From: Clostridia bacterium
GTDB taxonomy: Bacteria > Bacillota > Clostridia > Oscillospirales > Acutalibacteraceae
Length of the DNA: 64,000 nucleotides
Assembly (NCBI GenBank): GCA_017449935.1
Contig: JAFSYP010000071.1
Coordinates: 1-64,000 of the forward strand
Direction of reading: 5' to 3'
Shown here: one piece after another, positions 1-8,074 of the stretch
Layout of the letters: each line of letters opens with the position of its first letter
Numbering within the stretch: position 1 is the first letter of the stretch
Notes under the pieces: generated by a model
The model's input: the letters and a program-made list of their open reading frames with translations, nothing else
Databases searched by the model: none
What the model was told of the DNA's origin: nothing
Position numbers and translations under genes: made by a program

Positions 1-55
1 GAACTCGTGTTACCGCCGTGAAAGGGCGGTGTCTTAACCGCTTGACCACCGGGCC
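1..55 (-). tRNA. tRNA-Glu (TTC), 3' part outside the window
   Basis: Read on the minus strand from 55, the acceptor GGCCCGG is followed by a D-arm and the anticodon stem-loop CCGCC-CTTTCAC-GGCGG. The loop gives anticodon TTC, so this is tRNA-Glu. The T-arm begins at the window edge and the 3' end is missing. It lies 5 nt downstream of tRNA-Met and is probably cotranscribed with it. Confidence 0.93.
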
Positions 56-60
56 GAAAA

Positions 61-137
61 TGGTAGCGGCAGTTGGATTTGAACCAACGACACTCCGGGT
101 ATGAACCGAATGCTCTAGCCAACTGAGCTATGCCGCC
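61..137 (-). tRNA. tRNA-Met (CAT), elongator type
   Basis: The cloverleaf reads from 137 to 61 on the minus strand: acceptor GGCGGCA pairs with TGCCGCT, the anticodon loop is TTCATAC (CAT) and the T-loop is TTCAAAT. The 3' CCA is encoded (61-63). The first acceptor pair is a G-T pair inside a full 7-bp stem, which is unlike the mismatched first pair of initiator tRNA, so an elongator is preferred. CAT-anticodon tRNA-Ile was not excluded. Confidence 0.92.
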
Positions 138-164
138 ATCTCTGCTCCCTCAAGAAGCTTGTCT

Positions 165-193
165 ATTATAGCGTAGAAAAGCAAATTTGTCAA
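165..193 (-). promoter_or_regulatory. Sigma-A-type promoter of the tRNA pair
   Basis: On the minus strand TTGACA (193-188) and TATAAT (170-165) are separated by exactly 17 nt. Both hexamers match the consensus fully. Transcription would begin near 158, about 20 nt before tRNA-Met. Confidence 0.85.
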
Positions 194-290
194 TACTTTT
201 TCAAAAATTTTTCAAGCGGCCGGTCTGCATACGAACAGGCGCAAAGCGCACACTATCTGCGTGCCGCCGCAAGCGGCACGGAGGTGCAGT

Positions 291-1004
291 ATGCGCAAAA
301 AACGCTTTTTGCTTCTTGCGGCGACGCTTGTGCTGACGCTGCCCGCATGGACGATCCGCGTGAATGCGAAGGATCCGAAACCGCTGGCGGCGCTGACCTT
401 TGACGACGGTCCGTCCGCGGCCAACACGGCGAAAATTCTGGACGTTCTCGAAGTGAACGGAGCGAAGGCGACCTTCTTCGTAATCGGCCGGAACGCCGCC
501 GAAAACGCCGAACTTTTGCAGAGAGCAAAAGCGCTGGGCTGCGAGATCGGAAACCACACGTACGACCACGCGAAGCTGACAGAACTGAGCGCAGAAAAGA
601 TACGGCAACAGCTGCAAAAAACAGACGACGTCGTAACCGATTCGCTCGGCGAGAAGCCGAAGCTGGTGCGCGCGCCGTGCGGCAGATGCAGCTGCGGCGT
701 ACGAAGCGTGATCGACCGTCCGCTCATCCTGTGGAGCGTCGATCCGCGCGACTGGGAATACGGTTTGGATCGCGCGCAAAACACGGCGCAGAACAGGGAA
801 ACGGTCATCCGCGCCGCAACGGAAAACGTGCAGGACGGCGACATCATCCTCCTGCACGATCTGTATGCGTTCACGGCAGAATGCTGCGAAAGCATCGTTC
901 CAAAACTGCAAAGTATGGGATTTGAACTCGTCACGGTCAGTGAACTGATGCAGCGAAAAGGCATTGAGCTGCATGCCGGTCAAACCGTGCGCTGCGCAAG
1001 GTAA
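291..1004 (+). CDS. Secreted polysaccharide deacetylase (NodB domain, CE4)
   Basis: A 237-residue CE4 deacetylase, expected to remove N-acetyl groups from peptidoglycan or another cell-surface glycan. Residues 1-26 form a signal peptide (RKKR then a hydrophobic core). NodB motif 1 is TFDDGP (36-41, with D38 and D39), motif 2 is H89-x3-H93, motif 3 is RAPCG (127-131, where R-P-P-Y-G is usual) and LHD (188-190) is the last motif. ATG 291 is chosen over the upstream GTG 261 because GGAGG lies 6 nt upstream at 280-284 and the signal peptide then starts correctly. It converges on hflX with a 3-bp gap and no terminator. No clear promoter was found upstream. The substrate is not determined by the sequence. 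Confidence 0.9.
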   Translation: MRKKRFLLLAATLVLTLPAWTIRVNAKDPKPLAALTFDDGPSAANTAKILDVLEVNGAKATFFVIGRNAAENAELLQRAKALGCEIGNHTYDHAKLTELSAEKIRQQLQKTDDVVTDSLGEKPKLVRAPCGRCSCGVRSVIDRPLILWSVDPRDWEYGLDRAQNTAQNRETVIRAATENVQDGDIILLHDLYAFTAECCESIVPKLQSMGFELVTVSELMQRKGIELHAGQTVRCAR

Positions 1005-1007
1005 AGC

Positions 1008-2258
1008 TCACTGCAAATAAGGTTTGTACGCATTGAGTAAACGAATGGACGCCGTAATATCCAGCAAAAGTCCGTCTGCGGTATAGGATTCGGCATGGAC
1101 TTCGCCGTCCTGCCGCAGACGCGCCGCATCCGAAAGCATGGAGTACGGCAGCAAGAGCTGCACGCGCATCCGAGTCGGCGGAAGCGTTTGATCCACAAGC
1201 AGGAGCAGCGCTTCCAGCCCCTCGCCCGTGCGCGCGGAAATACGCGCGCTTTTGCCGAAAACCGGCAGACTGTCCATATCGCCGGCTATATCGCATTTAT
1301 TCAGAACAGAGATCACCGGCGTACCGCCGCATTCAAGCTCGTCGAGCAGCGACCGCGTCACCTCAAGGTGTTCCGCACACTCCGGATCGGACGCGTCACA
1401 GACGTTCAGGATCAGATCGGCCGAGGCCGCTTCTTCCAGCGTAGACAAAAACGCTTCGACAAGGTGGTGCGGAAGCCGCCTAATCAAGCCCACCGTGTCC
1501 ACAAGCATCACGCTGCGCCCGCCGGGCAGGCGAAGCTGGCGCGCAGTCGGGTCGAGCGTTACGAACAGTTTGTTCTCCGCCACGACGCCGGCGTCCGTCA
1601 GCGCGTTCATCAGCGTCGATTTCCCGGCGTTGGTGTAGCCGACGATGGCAACAGTGATCACTTCATCTTTTTTACGCCGCTCGCGGATCAGCTTGCGGCG
1701 TTTTTTCAGCGTTTCCAGATCCGTCTCCAGGCTTTGTATCCTGCGGCGGATATGACGGCGATCCGTTTCGAGCTTCGTTTCGCCCGGGCCGCGCGTCCCG
1801 ATGCCGCCGCCCAGACGCGAAAGCTCCGTGCCCTTGCCGCCCAGTCGCGGCAGGGAATAATTCAGCTGCGCGATCTCTACCTGCAGCTTTCCCTCGCCGC
1901 TGCGCGCATGCATGGCAAAAATATCCAGGATAAGCATGGTGCGGTCGATCACGCGCACATCCGTTTCGCGCTCGATATTGCGCTGCTGCGACGGCGTCAG
2001 CTCGCCGTCAAAGATCAGCAGGTCGATCGCATTGTCCGCGCAGTAGACGCGCAGCTCTTCAAGACGGCCTTTGCCGATATACGTCGCGCCGTCGGGACTC
2101 TGCCGTTTCTGCACGAGCGTCGCCGCCACGTCGGCGCCGGACGTTTCCGCCAACTGCGACAGCTCCCGCAGCGCGCTGTCCATATCATATTCGCCCGTAT
2201 CCACGCCGACAAGCACTGCGCGCTCCGGCTGCAGATCCTGCACTACGTTCTCCATCAT
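1008..2258 (-). CDS. hflX: GTPase HflX
   Basis: A 416-residue ribosome-associated GTPase, known in other bacteria for splitting stalled 70S ribosomes. The N-terminal HflX domain includes the IGKGRLEEL segment (61-69) and the GTRGPGETKLETDRR stretch (about 154-168), followed by a charged coiled coil (about 170-198). G-domain motifs are G1 GYTNAGKST (207-215), G3 DTVGL (254-258), G4 NKCD (320-323) and SARTGEG near 341. ATG 2258 overlaps the galE stop (ATGA) and has AAAGGG upstream; longer reading frames start inside galE. It is the last gene of the long minus-strand run. Confidence 0.95.
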   Translation of the reverse strand: MMENVVQDLQPERAVLVGVDTGEYDMDSALRELSQLAETSGADVAATLVQKRQSPDGATYIGKGRLEELRVYCADNAIDLLIFDGELTPSQQRNIERETDVRVIDRTMLILDIFAMHARSGEGKLQVEIAQLNYSLPRLGGKGTELSRLGGGIGTRGPGETKLETDRRHIRRRIQSLETDLETLKKRRKLIRERRKKDEVITVAIVGYTNAGKSTLMNALTDAGVVAENKLFVTLDPTARQLRLPGGRSVMLVDTVGLIRRLPHHLVEAFLSTLEEAASADLILNVCDASDPECAEHLEVTRSLLDELECGGTPVISVLNKCDIAGDMDSLPVFGKSARISARTGEGLEALLLLVDQTLPPTRMRVQLLLPYSMLSDAARLRQDGEVHAESYTADGLLLDITASIRLLNAYKPYLQ

Positions 2259-3268
2259 GCATACCCTTTCGGGTTCTGCGACTGCCAGCGCCATGTGTCC
2301 TCGCACATCTCCGCAACGCCGCGTTCGGCTTTCCACCCCAACTCCCGCGCCGCTTTGGATGCGTCGGCGTAGCAGACAGGGATATCCCCCGAACGGCGGG
2401 AATCTATCTGATACGGCACGCGAACGCCGGACGCCTTCTCGAACGCATGGACCAGTTCGAGCACGGAAATACCGTGGCCTGTGCCGAGGTTGTAAATCTG
2501 TACGCCTGTCCCCTGCATCACTTTTTCAACAGCCCTGACATGACCGATCGCCAGATCGACCACGTGGATATAATCGCGCACGCCCGTACCGTCCGGCGTA
2601 TCGTAATCGTTTCCGTAAATATGCAGGATCGGCAGCTTTCCGACGGCGACCTGCGAGATATAAGGCATGAGATTGTTGGGAATGCCCTGCGGATCTTCGC
2701 CGATCCGTCCGCTCTTATGCGCGCCGATGGGGTTGAAATACCGCAGCAGTATCACGTTCCAGTCCGGATGCGCCGCCTGCGTATCCATCAGAATGCGTTC
2801 AATGAAGTATTTCGTCGTGCCATAGGGATTCGTCGTGCCGCCTGTCGGCATGTCCTCGCGGAAGGGCACGGGATTGTTTACCCCGTAGACCGTCGCTGAC
2901 GAGCTGAACACAATGCGCTTGCAGCCGTATTTCTGCATCGCTTTCAGCAGTTCGACCGTTCCGCCGATGTTGTTGTCGTAATACTCGACGGGCATCTGTA
3001 TGCTCTCGCCGACCGCTTTGAGACCGGCAAAATGAATGATCGAGTCGATCGTATTCTGCGAAAAGATCTCGGCATACGCATCCGCATCCCGGATATCTTT
3101 TTCATACAGACGAACAGCTTTTCCGGTCAGCTCCTGTACACGGCGCAAGGACTCCGCGCTGCTGTTGGAATAATTGTCCATAACGACCACGTCGTACCCT
3201 GCGTTAAGCAGTTCCACACAAGTGTGCGATCCGATGAATCCGGCGCCGCCGGTAACTAAAATGGCCAT
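2255..3268 (-). CDS. galE: UDP-glucose 4-epimerase
   Basis: A 337-residue extended short-chain dehydrogenase that interconverts UDP-glucose and UDP-galactose with bound NAD. The Rossmann motif GGAGFIGSH lies at 7-15, the serine patch SSSATVYG at 122-129 and the catalytic pair Y149/K153 in YGTTK. Length is typical of GalE (about 330-340). An AGGAGG site lies just upstream of ATG 3268. The 3' end overlaps hflX by 4 bp. It provides UDP-galactose for surface glycans or closes the Leloir pathway for galactosides taken up by nearby transporters. Confidence 0.95.
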   Translation of the reverse strand: MAILVTGGAGFIGSHTCVELLNAGYDVVVMDNYSNSSAESLRRVQELTGKAVRLYEKDIRDADAYAEIFSQNTIDSIIHFAGLKAVGESIQMPVEYYDNNIGGTVELLKAMQKYGCKRIVFSSSATVYGVNNPVPFREDMPTGGTTNPYGTTKYFIERILMDTQAAHPDWNVILLRYFNPIGAHKSGRIGEDPQGIPNNLMPYISQVAVGKLPILHIYGNDYDTPDGTGVRDYIHVVDLAIGHVRAVEKVMQGTGVQIYNLGTGHGISVLELVHAFEKASGVRVPYQIDSRRSGDIPVCYADASKAARELGWKAERGVAEMCEDTWRWQSQNPKGYA

Positions 3269-3295
3269 ATTGCCTCCTGTATATTCTAAAATAAT

Positions 3296-3442
3296 TTATT
3301 CCATGCTTTTGGCGATATGCGCCTCTTGACAACCGAGCGCCTCGGCCGCGAGCGGCACGGTCGCGCTGGAAACGGAAAACTCGCGTACGCGGTCTTCCAT
3401 ACCGAGCGGGCGAAAATAGTCGCGGACAGTTTCAATGGACAT
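3296..3442 (-). pseudogene. Truncated YbaK/EbsC (aminoacyl-tRNA editing-like) N-terminus
   Basis: A 48-codon reading frame, absent as a full gene, reads MSIETVRDYFRPLG, continues with EFSVSSATVPLAAEALG and stops after IAKSME. This resembles the first 45 or so residues of YbaK/EbsC-type Cys-tRNA(Pro) deacylases, which are about 155 residues long. The rest is missing: galE begins 27 nt after the stop, so no frameshift can restore it. It keeps a purine-rich GCGGGGG site before the ATG and sits 18 nt after the preceding gene's stop. It is interpreted as a remnant left by a deletion. A short expressed peptide cannot be ruled out. Confidence 0.65.
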
Positions 3443-3460
3443 ATTGTTCCCCCGCTTTCG

Positions 3461-4432
3461 TTAGATCACGGCATAACTGCGCAGATAGACGCCGAGTATC
3501 CCGTTATAATCCGCCACATGGAACAACGAGCCGTCCGCTTTCGGGAATACGGTGACGTCGCCTGCCGGCGCTTCCGCACGGCCGCTGTCACGTGTAAAGT
3601 AAACGGCGGATTCTCCGGTCTGCACATTCACGCGAAGGACGTTGTTGATGCGTTCCGATTCCACGTCCTGCGACAGATACAGGACGCCGCCGTACACTTC
3701 GCCGCCGCAGATCCGGTCAAGCGACGAAAGGCCGCTGACGTCGATCTGCCGCACATGCGCCATCGTCGCGTCGATCCTGAAAACGTGAACGGAGTCTGCG
3801 GTCGGCCATGCGCCGGTGTACAGAAGCCCGGTCGCTCTGTCCACAGCCACCCATGTGATCCCCTGCGGAAACCAGCACGCAGGCAGTTCATAGCGCGTTT
3901 CATACGCAAGAGAATCCGCGCTGAATACGGCGATACACGGGGCCGCTTTTCCGCTTTTGGATTCCATGGCAGCATACAGCTTTCCGTTATACCAGCTTAT
4001 CCCGCCAATGTTGTCATACCCTTTTTTGATCAGATCCCAGTTCACGGGAAACACCTTGTACTTGACACGCTTGAGCGTACCGATTTCATACTTTGCCAGC
4101 GCCGTATACTTGGCAAAGCTGACGGCGCCGGACGTGTAGTAATACGCACCGTCGTTTGTCAGTCCTTTGCTCATGAACGAAGCGTCGATCAGCGTACGCA
4201 CTTCTTCGTGCACCAGACGCGCAGAACCGGTATTGCCCGCGACAGGGTCGGCCAAAACGGTCAGGAATACGGTAAACGCCACGAACATGCTGGGCGTTTT
4301 CTTCAAAAAGTCCGCGACCTTGCCGAGCGCCGGCTTGATCTTGCCCCAAAGATCGCCCCAGTCGATCTTACCGAACAGATCCTTCATTTTGCCGAGAAGC
4401 TCGCCGAAGTCGATATTTTTCAAAAAGTCCAT
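3461..4432 (-). CDS. Hypothetical protein, amphipathic N-terminus and membrane segment, propeller-like C-terminus
   Basis: A 323-residue protein that I do not recognise. Residues 1-45 contain two similar amphipathic units, KNIDFGELLGKMKDLFG and GKIDWGDLWGKIKPALG, then a hydrophobic segment (about 48-67, SMFVAFTVFLTVLADPVAG). The remainder (about 90-323) is rich in short beta-strand patterns with W/G turns such as GGISWYNGKLYA, FPQGITWVAVD and GGVLYLSQD, which suggests a beta-propeller-like fold. No catalytic motif is evident. Anchoring at the membrane is inferred. The start ATG has a strong GAGGAGG site. It lies between a GPH sugar transporter (15-bp gap) and the YbaK remnant. Confidence 0.6.
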   Translation of the reverse strand: MDFLKNIDFGELLGKMKDLFGKIDWGDLWGKIKPALGKVADFLKKTPSMFVAFTVFLTVLADPVAGNTGSARLVHEEVRTLIDASFMSKGLTNDGAYYYTSGAVSFAKYTALAKYEIGTLKRVKYKVFPVNWDLIKKGYDNIGGISWYNGKLYAAMESKSGKAAPCIAVFSADSLAYETRYELPACWFPQGITWVAVDRATGLLYTGAWPTADSVHVFRIDATMAHVRQIDVSGLSSLDRICGGEVYGGVLYLSQDVESERINNVLRVNVQTGESAVYFTRDSGRAEAPAGDVTVFPKADGSLFHVADYNGILGVYLRSYAVI

Positions 4433-4447
4433 AGCATTCCTCCTCGC

Positions 4448-6061
4448 TTATTTCGCCGCCTGCACGTTTTCGGTTTTCGGTTCCGATTTGCCGATCCACA
4501 TATTTTCCCACTTCTGACCGGCGATCCGCTCACAGGTCTTCTTCTGCTCCGGCGTGAGCGTAACGGAACCTTTTTCCTTGCGCTCAGCGATCGCGGCACG
4601 GATCATGGCGTGGTCTTCCTTGCTCATGGAGAACCCGCGCAGCGCAAGCATGGAGATGACGACGAAGACGATCGGGATCACGGCCACGCAGACGCGCACG
4701 CCGACGCGCGCCATGGCGGTCTGTGCGTAGAGCGTATTATGCAGCTTTTCGTAGTTTTTGACCGTGTCGCCTGTCACCAGGCCGAACAACTGCAGGATCA
4801 TGCCCACGAATGCCGCCATCACGCCGCTGATGCTCTTTTTGATCAGCGTGCTGAAGGTGGCGATCACGCCTTCTCTGCGTCTGCCGGTGATCATTTCGTC
4901 CACATCGGTGATGTCCGGGAAAATATTGTTGGTCACAAAACCTATCCCGGAGAAGCCGATCGGATACAGCACCATACTCAAAAACAGCAGGATCGTCCAG
5001 ATTAGACTAATGGCAGGGCTTTGGCTGCTCTGTACAAACAGACCGATCGCAAGGCCGGCGATCATCAGCGGCGTCGTGATGGTGCCGCACTTTTTCTTGC
5101 CGAATTTCATCGTGATGGCATAGTTGAACGGGAACGCCGACGCTTCCGCAACGCCGGCGACAGTCGTCAGAAGATTATACAGACTGTTTTTCTGCGCAAC
5201 GTATTTGATGAAGAAATATTTCGAGTTGCTGTAAAAGCCCGTCGCCATCATATAAAACAGACTGATAATAAAGTACTGGCGGAAAGAACGGTTGCGGAAT
5301 ACCTGTCTGTACTCCGAAAACACATAATCGGGTTCAAATCTGGGATTGACCATATCCAGCGAGCTGCGCTCCCGGACGGAGAAGAAAGTCGTCAGAGCCG
5401 CCATGGAGTAGAAGACGGCGAGCACGACGCCGACCAGCAGGAACTTGCCGCGCGAATCGGAGTCGAACGAAGACATCTTAACAAAGCCGAAAATGGACGC
5501 GACCAGCAAAAACGACGGCACCATGCCGGCAGAATTCATGAGATACCCGACGGAATTGTACTGCGTGCGCAGAGAATAGTCAGGCGCCAGCTCCGGAAGC
5601 ATCGCTGTGTGCGGGACGATCATGATGGTATACGCCGTCTTGTACAGCATATAGGCGAGAACGTAATACAGCATCGTCGCCCCGGCATTCCCGTGCGCGG
5701 AGACGCCGAAGGAATTCCACATCATGACGTAAGACAGCGCCATGACCGGAATCCCCCACAGGATATACCGCCTGTGCCTGCCGAGCCTCGAACGCGTGCG
5801 GTCGGTGATGATGCCCATGGCCGGATCCGTGATCGCGTCCCAGAGCGTGGCAAGCATCACGACGATGCCCGCCTGCGACGTTGACAGATTCTCAACGTCT
5901 GTCAAAAAAGCCAGAAAATACAGACCGATCACATATCCGCTGCCGCCGGAAAAAATATTGATGCAGTTATAGCCGAGCATCGGCAGGATCGCTTCCTTAA
6001 AGCTGCCTTCCACGCCGATGGCGCGCTTGATCGCATCGCCGACTTTTTTACCGCGTCCCAT
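4448..6061 (-). CDS. GPH-family (MFS_2) sugar:cation symporter
   Basis: A 537-residue, roughly 12-helix transporter of the glycoside-pentoside-hexuronide family, which imports sugars or glycosides with Na+ or H+. Diagnostic features are the N-terminal region GYNCINIFSGG, WDAITDPAMGIITDRTRS (the helix 2-3 loop typical of GPH members) and LGRHRRYILWG. The C-terminus ends in a charged cytoplasmic tail (about 490-537). ATG 6061 is preceded by GCGGGGG; the longer frame has no site. A paralogue is at 27420-28985. The substrate is unknown; galE nearby makes galactosides one option. Confidence 0.85.
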   Translation of the reverse strand: MGRGKKVGDAIKRAIGVEGSFKEAILPMLGYNCINIFSGGSGYVIGLYFLAFLTDVENLSTSQAGIVVMLATLWDAITDPAMGIITDRTRSRLGRHRRYILWGIPVMALSYVMMWNSFGVSAHGNAGATMLYYVLAYMLYKTAYTIMIVPHTAMLPELAPDYSLRTQYNSVGYLMNSAGMVPSFLLVASIFGFVKMSSFDSDSRGKFLLVGVVLAVFYSMAALTTFFSVRERSSLDMVNPRFEPDYVFSEYRQVFRNRSFRQYFIISLFYMMATGFYSNSKYFFIKYVAQKNSLYNLLTTVAGVAEASAFPFNYAITMKFGKKKCGTITTPLMIAGLAIGLFVQSSQSPAISLIWTILLFLSMVLYPIGFSGIGFVTNNIFPDITDVDEMITGRRREGVIATFSTLIKKSISGVMAAFVGMILQLFGLVTGDTVKNYEKLHNTLYAQTAMARVGVRVCVAVIPIVFVVISMLALRGFSMSKEDHAMIRAAIAERKEKGSVTLTPEQKKTCERIAGQKWENMWIGKSEPKTENVQAAK

Positions 6062-6083
6062 TACATTCCCCCGCTTTGAATCG

Positions 6084-7346
6084 TTAGTTTTTCTGTAAGG
6101 ATCGGAAAACCTCCTGCGCCGCAAGCAGAACGCCGATCTTTCCAGAATGGAAATTTAGACCGCCCTGCATCCAGACCGCGTACGGCTCGCGCAGCGGCGC
6201 ATCCGCCGAAAGCTCGATGGAGCTGCCGAGGATAAACGCGCCCGCCGCCATGATTACCTTGCTGTCGTAACCGGGCATATCCCACGGTTCCGGTACCGCC
6301 GCAGAATCCACAGGCGATCCGCTCTGCAAGCCGCGGCAAAATGCGATCAGCGTTTCGGGACGACGCAGAAGCAGCGCCTGAATGATGTCATAACGCGGCG
6401 CATCGAACGCCGGCGTCGTTTCAAAGCCCATCTCATCAAGCAGCGCCGCGGCAAAAACCGCCGTCTTGAGCGCCTCGCCCGTCACATGCGGCGCATGGAA
6501 AAGGCCCATGAACAGATTCCGGTTCATTCCGAGCGACGCGCCGACCTCCGCGCCGAGCCCCGGCGTCGTCATTCGGTAAGCGCACAGCTCCACAAGATCG
6601 CGTCGACCGGCGATATAGCCGCCGTTTTTGGCAAGACCGCCGCCCGGATTCTTTATGAGCGATCCGGCGATCAGATCCGCGCCGACCGCAAGCGGTTCCG
6701 AACGCTGAACAAATTCGCCGTAGCAATTATCCACCATCACCAGCGCGTCGCTGCATTCGCGCGTCACGCACACGATCTCGCCGATATCCTCCACGGACAG
6801 GCTCGGACGCAGCGTATAGCCGCGCGAGCGCTGGATATAGACGAGCTTCACTTTCTGCGCGCGCAGCGCGTCACGGATCGCATCCAGGTCAGGCTTGCCG
6901 CCGCGCAGCGCGACCTCGCGGTATTCGACGCCGAAATCCGAAAGCGAACCTCTGCCGGGAGGGCAATGCAGGCCGATCGTCGGCTGAATCGTATCGTACG
7001 GCTCGCCCGTCACAGACAGCATCACGTCGCCCGGACGCAAAAGACCGAACAGTGCGACAGTCAGCGTATGCGTGCCGCAGGCGAAGCTGTGTCGCACCAG
7101 CGCGCTCTCGGCGCCCATACTCAAAGCAAAAACCGCGTCGAGCTTTTCACGTCCCGTATCGCCGTAACCGTAGCCCGTGCTTTCCGCAAAATGCGCTTCC
7201 CGCACGCCGTTGTCGATAAAGGCGCGCAGCACCTTCTGCTGGTTGTATTCCGTCGTCCGCTCGATCGTTTCAAAGAACGGCGCGGCTTTTCGCAGCGCCG
7301 AATCGGATAACCGTTCGATCTGCGGATCTATTTGAAAGAAGGACAT
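6084..7346 (-). CDS. YnbB/aluminium-resistance family PLP-dependent lyase
   Basis: A 420-residue fold-type I PLP enzyme of the Met_gamma_lyase/YnbB family (PF06838), often labelled methionine gamma-lyase or aluminium resistance protein; the physiological substrate is not established. D206 in MVDNCYG should contact the pyridine nitrogen, and K232 in GSLIKNPGGG is the Schiff-base lysine. The N-terminal segment HFAESTGYGYGDTGR (52-66) is characteristic of the family. The start overlaps the upstream acetyltransferase by 19 bp, which suggests translational coupling. Confidence 0.88.
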   Translation of the reverse strand: MSFFQIDPQIERLSDSALRKAAPFFETIERTTEYNQQKVLRAFIDNGVREAHFAESTGYGYGDTGREKLDAVFALSMGAESALVRHSFACGTHTLTVALFGLLRPGDVMLSVTGEPYDTIQPTIGLHCPPGRGSLSDFGVEYREVALRGGKPDLDAIRDALRAQKVKLVYIQRSRGYTLRPSLSVEDIGEIVCVTRECSDALVMVDNCYGEFVQRSEPLAVGADLIAGSLIKNPGGGLAKNGGYIAGRRDLVELCAYRMTTPGLGAEVGASLGMNRNLFMGLFHAPHVTGEALKTAVFAAALLDEMGFETTPAFDAPRYDIIQALLLRRPETLIAFCRGLQSGSPVDSAAVPEPWDMPGYDSKVIMAAGAFILGSSIELSADAPLREPYAVWMQGGLNFHSGKIGVLLAAQEVFRSLQKN

Positions 7347-8074
7347 AGTACGAATTCTCCGATCTGCCGAAATCCCAGGGATTCATAAAAACTGACCCGA
7401 TGCGGCTTACACAATATCTGCGCGCGTTTGCCGCACTGTGCCAAACTGAGTACAAGATCTCCGCCGAAACCGCGTCCGCGATATGCGGGATGCGTGGCGA
7501 CCGCGCCGAGATAAACGGCGCGCGAGCTGTCAAACAGGATCGACGCCGTAGCGACCGTCTGCCCGTCTCTGACACAAAGCACGTTGGCCGTCCCCTTCCG
7601 GACGCGCAGCGCAAAATCGCCGAGCCAAGCCGAATAATCACTGATCGTGAAGCCGCATTCGCACAAAAGTGAATAAACCTCCCGATAAGAAAAAGCGTCG
7701 TCTTGCGGTGTGATATATCGCGTACGGCACGTTCGTTCGGTACCGAAGTATTGCATAACGGCGCCGCTGTCATCTGTCGGGATCTGCATCAATTTCGCGG
7801 TCTCTCTGCCGCACAGGAGAGAACACAGCCCGAGAAAAGACGCAAACTGCCGCCATTCCGACAAATCGGAATCGGCGGTAACGCTCAAAGACGCGTGGCC
7901 GAACGCGGCGGATAAAACGCCGACGCACCGCCCGTCCACATACTGAGCATAAAAGGCGACGTCTTCTCTTTTCGCCTCATAGGTATTCCAATACCCCAGC
8001 GTCCGCGTGCCGAATACGTCGCGCTCACAGACGGCGGACAGCTCCGACGACCACGCAAAGACACGCCGGATCAC
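7328..8074 (-). CDS. GNAT-family N-acetyltransferase
   Basis: A 248-residue protein with a C-terminal GNAT domain. The acetyl-CoA-binding motif is VATHPAYRGRGFGGDLV (about 192-208), followed by a late YESLGF strand (about 229-234). The N-terminal half (about 1-130) is variable and probably determines the acceptor, which cannot be named. The start overlaps the M42 peptidase stop by 4 bp (ATGA), and the 3' end overlaps the YnbB-type gene by 19 bp, so it is embedded in the operon. Confidence 0.8.
   Translation of the reverse strand: MIRRVFAWSSELSAVCERDVFGTRTLGYWNTYEAKREDVAFYAQYVDGRCVGVLSAAFGHASLSVTADSDLSEWRQFASFLGLCSLLCGRETAKLMQIPTDDSGAVMQYFGTERTCRTRYITPQDDAFSYREVYSLLCECGFTISDYSAWLGDFALRVRKGTANVLCVRDGQTVATASILFDSSRAVYLGAVATHPAYRGRGFGGDLVLSLAQCGKRAQILCKPHRVSFYESLGFRQIGEFVLCPSFK

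Noticed and set aside
3317..5005. 562-codon plus-strand open frame
   Set aside because: It is antisense to the 3461 gene and the GPH transporter, is R/H/D-rich with no domain, and has no ribosome site; it reflects GC-rich coding bias on the other strand.
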